Below, one piece after another: positions 1 to 5,476 of a DNA stretch of 5,476 nt. The translations under genes were made by a program, and so were the position numbers. The notes beneath the pieces are model-generated. The model was not told where the DNA came from. It ran no database searches and saw only the letters and a program-made list of their open reading frames with translations. Origin of the DNA: Candidatus Omnitrophota bacterium (GTDB taxonomy: Bacteria; Omnitrophota; Koll11; Gygaellales; JAQTUY01); NCBI GenBank assembly GCA_028707105.1, contig JAQTUY010000111.1, positions 1-5,476 on the forward strand, given 5' to 3'. Position 1 is the first letter of the stretch. Each line of letters opens with the position of its first letter.

Positions 1-3000
1 GAAACCCTGTTCTTATCCATGGGGTGATCTCCGATCCTGGCTATATCACCCTTCTTCAGGATCTCCATAAAGTACGCTTCAGTCGGATATTTCGTCCCGA
101 TACCGTCGCCAAGCACTTCATCATGGGTCCCGAAGTAATAAGTGTTCTCTAATGCCTTGGTATAATGCTGCGAATCGATTATCTCCATGGGCATAAAGAG
201 GGGTATGCCGTGCAGGTCCAGGTCCCATCCTTTTCTGGTCCAAAGATTGGGGGCGCTCTTGAACATCTTGCCAAAGGTGAGGGTCTTGAGCACGGTCGGC
301 ATCTTCGGCCCTATCCCGATCCCGGAACGTCCGATAATATACTGCAGATGGCTGCCGGGAACGATATTCTCATTGTTGAAGACAGGCTTTAAAGCGGCTT
401 CTTTTGACCAGCCGGTAGCATCGCAGATGTTGTCAACGGTATTGACCAAAAGCATTGCCCAGGCCTCATTCTTCTGGGCTTCCTTCTTTAAATAATCATA
501 CATTAATTCAGGGTGCTGGGCATCGGGCTTGAACTTAAGGAATCCGCTGGGGATGTCCCTTTTCGTAAAGATCACATCAAAGGCGATATTGGCAACAGGA
601 GCTATCCAGGGCTGAGTGATTACCCCGCTCCAGGCCAAGCCGCCGATTATCGACCTATAACCAAGCGAAGTCTTTAAATATTCGGTATGTTTCTTGGCCC
701 ATTCCAATTCCAACTGATAGAACGCCAAACCATATTCAAGATAAACAACCTCGTTATCCAGATAGTTCTTCCCGGTCCAGATCAGGTTTCCGGTAAGAGG
801 ATCATTGTTTTTAATAGTATCTTCAACAACTATGGTATAATCCCTGCCCTTCAGGGGGATGCTAACTCTCTTGAATGCGCCGGTTTCAGGCTCCAGTTCA
901 TAATGGACTATTCTCTTGCTGTTTAATTCTCCCTTTTCATTTTTCCATTCAAAGAACCAAACCAGATTTCCTTCGGCATCTTCCATCGGCTTGCCGCGGA
1001 CGAGCACCTGGATCATCCTTCCATTGTCATACTCTTTTACTACCTGGGAAGGATTATTCCATCCGTCTTTGGCTACCTCAACCAGCAACGGCCCGCCGGC
1101 CGTATCCAGGGTCTTGCGCAGATCTATCTCGAAATTCCTGGACTTGAATGCCGACTTTTCAAACCCGGCTCTCTCTATTACGGTAGGATTGTTCGGCCTG
1201 TTAATATCCGGAGCGGCAGAGGCTGCGATACCCTTGCCATCAACGGGGAATTCAATGACCAGATCCTTTATTTCTTCTACCGCGGGCTTCTTTACTTCTT
1301 CCTTGGCCTTGGCGGCAGATTTCCTGGCGGCTTTAGCCTCTATCTTCTTAACGACTTTTTTTACATGTTTGATACCTGCGGCCTTATCCTTCTGCTCGCC
1401 GGCTTTACTGATGATCGCCTGAGCCTGTTTCAAGGCGGCCGCGTCCTTTCCGTCCTTTAATTCTTCTACGGCCTTCTGAGCCTTGGTCGCGGCTGTGGCG
1501 TAATCCTGATCAACATAGGCCTTCTTGGCGTCCAACAGGTTCTGGTTGGTATTAGCAGTTGCGTATCCGCCGATGAAGTTTCCACCCGGAGCTGAAACGC
1601 CTTTCTGCAGGTAAGTGTCCTGATCATTGCTCTGGCCGGCGTAAGCGTTAGGAGCCAATAACGCGCCGCCGATGACCGCGATACCTACTACTAAAGCCAC
1701 GGCCACGGCAGGGGTCATCCGGAAGTTAAAAACGCGCCTTGCCTGAGGGGCGATTTTGGAGAGTATATTCTGCTTGATATCGCGTAAAGCGCGGAATTCG
1801 CCTGCCAGATCCGTCAATTCATAGATCTGCTCATTACTGACTTCCTTGCGGCTGTATATCTGGCCGTATATGCTGTCGGTCTGAACCTGAGCCTGAAGCT
1901 GTTTGAATATTAACTCTTCGAGTAGATCAACATCTTTTGAATTCAGCTTATTCAGCAGGCTTATATTCTGCAAGAATCCCTTTAGAATATCCTGATCCCT
2001 GATGCTGTCGATATTCTCTATGGTGACCCTGCCGGTCTTAACCAATAACTTCAGATCATTTTCAAAAAACCTTAAAGCTTCTTCCAGCCTCTCAGCTATA
2101 GTAGTATTGGGGTTGGTTTCGACGAACCTCGCATATTCATCCGAGGAAATATTGAGTATTCTTGATAATTCTTCTTTTACGGATAATTCAATAACCTCAA
2201 GGCCGGCAATAGCGGCATTAACCTTTTTCAGAGTGGCCTTGGCCCTGGAAAGATCATTCTCAAGTTCAACGATATCATTACCAAGCCTTCTGCCCTGGGC
2301 GATAGCCTTGCGGTCGTACAAGATAGAGGCGAGAACGCGTCTCTTTCTACCTTCTAATACTGAAAGTTTGGCAATATAAGAATCGAGCTTGCTTATATTC
2401 TCTTCGTGGCTTAAACGGGGATTAATAACAGCGTTAATTTCATGGCGGACATCATTTACGGAGATATTTTCGGGCAGGATGATGTAAATTACCCCATTTA
2501 CAACGTAGTTGGCAGCGCCGATAGCCGGAGGGCCGCGGATGAAACGCACCCCCGCGGGCAGCTGGCTCATCACATTCTCGGAAATATTATATAAGCCCAT
2601 AACCTTCATGTAATCTATTTCGCCGTACTTAGCAATAATGGCATCGATACCGCCGTGCTGTCCGACCAGTGAATTTACCTCTTCGCGGCTCTTGCCCTCC
2701 GCGCTGGCATCCCTGGGCTGCTTCGCGGTCCATCCAGCCAAGAGCTCATTTTCCACCTTTTCTATAAGCCCTAAATATTCGCCGTTATTATTGATAGCAT
2801 TTTCCATATCGCTAATAAGCGCCGCGGCTTTTGCGGCTAATTCCTCGGGCGCGACCAATTCCGCGCCGATTTCAACATTATTAGCGAGTTTATTCACGTA
2901 ATACTTGGTCTGCCTGACCATGGCAAAAGGAACGGCAACGCTTAAATTGACCCCGGGGATCGACCTAGCCATATTGACAACCAGGACCAGCATATCGGGC

Positions 3001-5476
3001 GTCTTGGCGAAAGAACCACAGATACACACCGGCACGTTATAAGCAGCGGCTACCCTGACTATATACATAATACGGCGGGATACTGAAGGAGCGACGCCGC
3101 TAAGCTTGCTTCCGGCAGAAGCGTCATCACGGTTGACATCCAACACTGCCTTTGTTAGATCGTTAGTCCCGATATTGATCCGGATATTGATCTTATAATC
3201 TCTGGCTAATTTAGCGGCTGTCTCCAGCATTTCCTTGATGTTATCCACCGCAGAGATATTCTCTATCATAAGACTTACACAAAAATCTTTGATGTTCGCT
3301 ACACTGCTGGCTTCCTTGAGCAGTTCAAACACATACTCCACATCAGAGACTGTAGAGAGCATCGGGAATAACGCGGCCACATTAGATTTCTCGGCATAAG
3401 CGCGAACGATAGCCTTAAGCTGCAGTAATACGATCTTTCTGCCTTCGGGAGTCCTGTAAAAATTGAATCCGGTATTGGCATCGTCATAGGGAAGGTCGGA
3501 CCCAGCCTTGATCTTCTTATCCGCCTGCCTATCCAAAGTCCTGACTACGACCATTTTCCTTGATGCGGCTCCCGCCATCCTGGCGAAGAACTGCTTTAAG
3601 TCTTTCTCTGAAGGCAGCGTCTCGCCCTGCATGATCTCGGAAAATTCAGAACGCACCAGGCCGACGTATGAGGCGTCTTTAATATCACCCATGCCCCTGC
3701 CGTCTCCCTCTATTTCAAAAATGTCGTCCGCCGCCATAGCGATATCGATCTCGCTCTTATTAGCAAGCACCACTTTGGAAGATAACCCTTGAGCTCCGAA
3801 TAACTTTTGACGGGCAATAGCGCCTATCATGCGGGCCATTACAGAACCTACTTCTTCCCTGGTAGGATTATGAATAACAACGTTGATCAATGCTTCCCCG
3901 CCCATGGCTTCCTGGGGTATAACCGCTATAGTATCACCCTGCTTGATATTCTTTAAATATTCCGTAGGTACGCCAAAGACGACCGGCGCGCCGTAATTAC
4001 TGAATTCCTCGCTGACATGGCCAATGGCTGTGCCGTAATTTGATACTCCGCCTATAACGTTAAAACGATGCATCAGGTCTTTTAACTGATCCGGATCGAT
4101 ACAGCCGAGTATAACCAGAATAACCGGCGCGCCGTCGCCGAGCGGAAGCTCATCACTCACAAATTCCCGGTCTATTTCCACCAGCAGCCAAGAGACAAAT
4201 TTTTCAGCCGCTAAAAGCTCGGAGCTGGTCGGATCATCCTCATTAGCCCATAAATTCATCGCTTTCCACATCGCGAAGCCAACCTGGCAATTATGCTCAA
4301 GTATGAATCCCCTGGTAATCGTGTTGATCCTCTCCCATCCTAAAGGAACGTCCATCCTCGCGCTTACTTTGTTAAAAGCTAACTCCAGCCTGGAGACCTC
4401 ATCTTCCTGTATTTTCTTCTTGATCTCGGCAGATGCCGCCCTGATGCCTAAGTAACGGCGATGGCGCAGGACCTCCATCATTTTGACCGCGATAACATAT
4501 AACTCCATCTGGGCAACGCCGCTTGCTTTCTGGATTTTAGGGTCGATATATCCGCCGGCCAATAATTCAGCCGGAATACAGCGCTTGAATCCCTGCATCG
4601 TTTTATATAACGTGGAAGCAGCGGTAAATTTGGGGCCGCTCTTGGAAGTCAGTTTACCTTCTATCTCTGCGGCTATCTGGCGGATCAAGACTTTAGTCAC
4701 CGCTATCGTCGAAGAATTACCATGGATCTGAGATAACATCCAGTTCACGGCATTCCTTAATTCCGCCACTTCATGAGCCACTTCCTCTTCCGTGATCATA
4801 AACCTGCTTTCGTATATCTTTAATAGATTTTCCTGCTCTTCTTTGCTGATCTTATTCTCCTGGCTTAAGATATGCATCCAGAACATGCAGTTGTAAAGCT
4901 TGCCCTGATACGGCTTTTCGGCGGAGGCAATGATCATATCCAAAGCCTGCCTTAATTTCTGATCGGAGACTATTTCTTCTTTCTTGGCTAACTCCGCCCA
5001 GATAGCGATGTCGGCGCGTAAATTCATCTGGGCTTTCTTATCGCCCTGTCTGCCAAAACGGGCCCAGACTTCAAATACGTCGTTATGGGCCCTGACTACC
5101 ACAGCCCTGCCCATAACCGCGCCTAAGATATTATTATTGCTGGTACCTTTGGCCTTTCTGATATCAGGAGTAGATAATGTCCCGAGGAATAATCCGCAGG
5201 CGGCAAGAGAAGCAACTGAAGAATTGTTATTTAAGAAGGAATAAAGTACGGCGGCAGCTACTAATCCGATCCAGGCCGGAGGAGCTTGCCCGTGGATAAC
5301 GGTCTCGAATATCTTGCGGATCTGGCTCTGGGAAGCCTCTAAGTCTATGTAAGAAGTATTGTCTTTGGTGTATTTAATGACTATATTGCCGCCTAAAGTC
5401 CTTAAGTATCTGGCTGTGACGGCGATCCTATTCACATTATTAGTAATACGCCTGGCATATTCTTCATTGGCCACAT
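1..5476 (-). CDS. Internal part of a giant multidomain protein with an Enzyme I-like module (partial at both ends)
   Basis: One minus-strand frame is open from base 5474 to base 3, giving 1,824 codons without a stop; both ends of the gene lie outside the window. The translation reads as ordinary protein throughout, and the frame at the two edges agrees, so no net frameshift is present. Domain order is a hydrophobic pair (68-102), helical region (103-316), Enzyme I-like module (317-870), coiled coil (1024-1107), internal signal or anchor (1253-1279), Ala/Lys-rich linker (1313-1403) and an unrecognised C-terminal part. Bacterial Enzyme I is normally a free cytosolic protein of about 575 residues, so its place inside a chain over three times longer is unusual. 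The first codon, GTG at 5474, cannot be judged as a start because nothing upstream is visible. I infer a membrane-tethered protein with cytoplasmic and exported parts; its overall function is unknown. Confidence 0.96.
3..566 (-). other. C-terminal visible region, unrecognised mixed domain (continues beyond the window)
   Basis: Residues 1637-1824 contain a helical stretch (ELMYDYLKKEAQKNEAWAML), a cysteine in VDNICDATGW, a glycine-rich turn IIGRSGIGIGPKM (GRSGIGIGP spans 1715-1723), and an aromatic and His-bearing stretch (NLWTRKGWDLDLHGIPLF, then YYFGTHDEVLGDGIGTKYP). It reads like a compact folded domain, not a linker, but I cannot name a family. The frame is still open at the window edge, so the gene continues past base 1. 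Confidence 0.4.
567..656 (-). other. Moderately hydrophobic Gly/Trp-containing segment
   Basis: Residues 1607-1636 (RSIIGGLAWSGVITQPWIAP, then VANIAFDVIF) are apolar for 30 residues but contain Gln, Asn, Asp and two Pro. That argues against a plain transmembrane helix. It could be a buried helical hairpin in the exported domain, a membrane-associated segment or, less likely, a second crossing that would return the chain to the cytoplasm. Confidence 0.3.
675..1265 (-). other. Beta-rich region of unknown function, predicted extracytoplasmic
   Basis: Residues 1404-1600 switch to alternating polar and apolar residues with many aromatic side chains and Gly/Asn turns. Examples are GGPLLVEVAKDGWNNPS, MIQVLVRGKPMEDAEGNLVW, RDYTIVVEDTIKNNDPLTGN and NEVVYLEYGLAFYQLELEW. 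This looks like a beta-sandwich or similar fold of the kind common in cell-surface proteins. No catalytic signature or named repeat is recognised. A structural or ligand-binding role on the exported side fits the topology but is not shown. Confidence 0.45.
1266..1538 (-). other. Ala/Lys-rich low-complexity linker with a TPR-like helix pair
   Basis: Residues 1313-1403 are dominated by Ala, Lys, Glu and Gln. The first part (LLDAKKAYVDQDYATAATKA, followed by QKAVEEL) resembles a single tetratricopeptide-like helix pair. The second part (1368-1397) is extremely basic, with 11 lysines in 30 residues plus Arg and His (such as VKKVVKKIEAKAARKSAAKA), much like histone H1 tails. It follows soon after the predicted membrane crossing, so it would lie on the exported side and could contact cell-wall polymers or anionic surfaces; that role is inference. 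It may equally be a flexible spacer. Confidence 0.6.
1632..1739 (-). other. Internal signal-peptide-like or signal-anchor segment
   Basis: Residues 1246-1281 have the three parts of a secretory signal in the middle of the chain. They are a basic lead (RRVFNFR), a long apolar core (from M1253 through AVAVALVVGIAVIGGALLA) and a helix-breaking end with NAYA followed by GQ. The small residues at -3 and -1 (A1277 and A1279) fit a signal peptidase I site. By the positive-inside rule, residues before it would be cytoplasmic and those after it exported. Whether it is cleaved or remains as an anchor cannot be told. A separate gene starting at the ATG for M1253 (1718-1716) is unlikely, because the frame is open through it and no good Shine-Dalgarno sequence sits at the usual distance. 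Confidence 0.75.
1740..2153 (-). other. Helical region between the coiled coil and the membrane segment
   Basis: Residues 1108-1245 look like a string of amphipathic helices with short breaks, for example IAERLEEALRFFENDLKLLV, then LLNKLNSKDVDLLEELIFKQ, then a last helix around residues 1220-1245. I recognise no family motif. Position suggests a cytoplasmic neck or stalk that connects the Enzyme I-like module to the membrane crossing. Basic residues close to its end (K, R1246, R1247) sit right before the hydrophobic stretch, as expected for a cytoplasmic flank. Confidence 0.4.
2154..2405 (-). other. Probable coiled coil
   Basis: Residues about 1024-1107 are strongly charged and helical, with Leu, Ile and Val recurring at roughly heptad spacing (for example SKLDSYIAKLSVLEG and NDIVELENDLSRAKATLKK). 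Gly and Pro are sparse and no strand-forming stretches are visible. The likely role is a rod or oligomerisation element between the Enzyme I-like part and the membrane segment. The call is by eye. Confidence 0.55.
2406..2864 (-). other. Linker region after the barrel with an HE...SHEE pattern, unknown function
   Basis: Residues 871-1023 begin with an Ala-rich helical stretch (EELAAKAAALISDME). A segment with several predicted strands follows (GVRFIRGPPAIGAA, then YVVNGVIYIILPE), and then VRHEINAVINPRLSHEE with H1011, E1012 and H1023. A strand followed by an HE-bearing helix is seen in zinc-binding peptidase folds, but the full HExxH signature is absent, so this is at most a relict or chance likeness. 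The region lies beyond the point where Enzyme I normally ends, so it is not part of that family. Confidence 0.35.
2880..3782 (-). other. PEP-binding TIM barrel (PEP-utilizing enzyme C-terminal domain)
   Basis: Residues about 565-865 match the C-terminal barrel of Enzyme I. In order one sees ANKSEIDIA at the first strand, YVGLVRSEF (R608; family GLYRTEF), VVVRTLDRQADK (R645, D648, K653; family VRTMDIGGDK), LFPM, LMIEN (E738; family MVETP), INIGTNDLTKAVLDVNR (N771, D772, R782; family SIGTNDLTQYTLAVDR), VAPSV (family MSPSV) and VCICGSFA (C819; family GMCGELA). In Enzyme I these arginines and acidic residues bind PEP and magnesium, and the cysteine protonates the enolpyruvate. Nearly all are kept, which argues for a working PEP site. 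One visible change is the glutamate two after the cysteine (E504 in E. coli), which is S821. Confidence 0.88.
3983..4058 (-). other. Candidate phosphohistidine site (H486) in a degenerate swivel-domain loop
   Basis: The CAT codon at 4019-4017 encodes H486. Enzyme I has a sequence of the form VLGFxTDAGGRTSH, then TAIMARSLGIPAVVG. Without any gap, the window reads VIGGVSNYGTAIGH, then VSEEFSNYGAPVVFG. The histidine, the leading V-I/L-G and the trailing G-x-P-x-V-x-G all line up. The residues around the histidine have changed: GGRTSH became GTAIGH, and the arginine six residues after it (E. coli R195) is S492. The phosphate-accepting histidine therefore seems kept, but its supporting residues are lost. 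Reduced or altered phosphotransfer is an inference. Confidence 0.65.
4527..5168 (-). other. All-helical region of unknown function before the Enzyme I-like module
   Basis: Residues 103-316 are rich in Ala, Glu, Lys, Leu and Ile, with amphipathic spacing that suggests many helices and few strands. Examples are the stretches around KKAQMNLRADIAIWAELAKK and TEEEVAHEVAELRNAVNWM. No ATP-grasp (ATP-binding) motifs are visible here. This matters because PEP synthase and pyruvate phosphate dikinase, the other families with a phosphohistidine plus PEP-binding barrel, carry an ATP-grasp domain in this position. Its absence favours Enzyme I as the closest relative of the following module. I do not recognise the region itself; it may be a helical scaffold or a partner-binding part. 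Confidence 0.5.
5169..5280 (-). other. Two short hydrophobic segments, possible membrane hairpin
   Basis: Residues about 66-102 hold two apolar stretches, WIGLVAAAVLYSFL (68-81) and VASLAACGLFLGTLS (about 87-101), separated by a short polar NNNSS turn. Each is only about 14-15 residues, short for a bilayer-spanning helix, so this could be a re-entrant hairpin or the buried core of a globular domain. If it is a true hairpin, both flanks lie on the same side of the membrane, which agrees with a cytoplasmic Enzyme I-like module downstream. Residues 1-65 before it form a small mixed alpha/beta stretch that I do not recognise. Confidence 0.4.

Larger units (their letters stand above)
2865..4526 (-). 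other. PTS Enzyme I-like module (PEP-protein phosphotransferase-like)
   Basis: Residues 317-870 (about 554) follow the layout of Enzyme I (about 575 residues), which takes phosphate from PEP onto a histidine and passes it to HPr. The module may open with ASGVAQMELYVI at 317, a loose match to the family's ASPGIAIG start. A helical part follows (EDEVSRLELAF at 357), then a strand and loop leading to the candidate phosphohistidine H486, then the PEP-binding barrel. E. coli active-site positions, recalled from the family, map as H189 to H486, R296 to R608, R332 to R645, E431 to E738, N454/D455 to N771/D772, R465 to R782 and C502 to C819. From EDEV to the histidine the module is about 20 residues shorter than E. 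coli, and the helix carrying the usual DVRD sequence is missing. Family membership is clear; PEP-dependent activity is plausible but unproven, and the acceptor is unknown. Confidence 0.86.

Noticed and set aside
916..1422. Plus-strand open frame of 168 codons
   Set aside because: It lies antisense to the coding frame, and part of it overlaps the Ala/Lys-rich linker, whose low-complexity codons readily leave the opposite strand open. The product is Ser/Leu/Ala-rich with no recognisable family, and no convincing start signal is seen.
1716..1718. Separate gene starting at the ATG just before the apolar core
   Set aside because: The upstream frame is open without a stop, the basic lead expected of a signal peptide lies before this ATG, and no good Shine-Dalgarno sequence is at normal spacing (the nearest AGG is about 16 bases away).
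2002..2379. Plus-strand open frame of 125 codons
   Set aside because: It is antisense to the coiled-coil and helical part. Repetitive Lys, Glu and Leu codons on the coding strand give a Ser/Leu-rich shadow opposite. No homology is recognised.
3171..3192. Direct repeat of GATATTGATC
   Set aside because: It is two adjacent copies that encode INIR-INIG in the barrel strand leading to the GTNDLT motif. The protein sequence explains it, and nothing suggests a binding site or mobile element.
3299..3487. Minus-strand open frame of 62 codons in another frame
   Set aside because: It overlaps the PEP-binding barrel, whose motifs are clear in the main frame. It has no recognisable content of its own.
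3983..4058. Loss of the Enzyme I phosphohistidine (His replaced by Tyr or Gly)
   Set aside because: Anchoring on the GG of GGVSNYG puts Tyr or Gly at the histidine position. Anchoring instead on the leading V-x-G and the trailing G-x-P-x-V-x-G gives an ungapped fit that puts H486 exactly on the catalytic histidine, so I prefer that alignment.
4527..5476. ATP-grasp domain of a PEP synthase or pyruvate phosphate dikinase upstream of the barrel
   Set aside because: No glycine-rich ATP-binding loop or conserved Lys/Arg/Glu pattern is visible in residues 1-316, and the start of the module fits Enzyme I better.

Overview
The whole 5.5 kb window lies inside one minus-strand gene. Read on the minus strand from the high-coordinate end, a single frame stays open for 1,824 codons (bases 5474 down to 3) with no stop, and it runs off both edges. 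No start codon with a ribosome-binding site, stop, promoter, terminator, RNA gene or mobile element falls inside. Residue numbers below are window numbers: residue 1 is the GTG at 5474-5472 and residue 1824 is the codon at 5-3.

The protein is a mosaic. From N to C it has: an incomplete start with two short hydrophobic stretches (about 68-102); an all-helical region (103-316); a nearly full-length module resembling Enzyme I of the PEP:sugar phosphotransferase system (317-870), with a phosphohistidine (swivelling) part around H486 and a PEP-binding TIM barrel (about 565-865); a region with an HE...SHEE pattern (871-1023); a probable coiled coil (1024-1107) and further helices; an internal segment that looks like a secretory signal or signal anchor, ending in AYA (1253-1279); an Ala/Lys-rich linker (1313-1403); and a beta-rich, then mixed, C-terminal part (1404-1824) that I do not recognise.

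The likely topology is a cytoplasmic Enzyme I-like part joined through one membrane crossing to an exported C-terminal part of at least 545 residues. A cytoplasmic PEP-dependent phosphotransfer or sensing module would then be physically tied to an extracytoplasmic region. This is inference from the order of segments.

Organism: medium GC, mixed codon use (many TTA Leu and AGG Arg codons next to GCC and GGC), and a very long mosaic gene with internal membrane segments. This fits an uncultured bacterium such as Candidatus Omnitrophota, a phylum known for giant proteins. The assignment rests on gene style, not on a marker gene, and is tentative.
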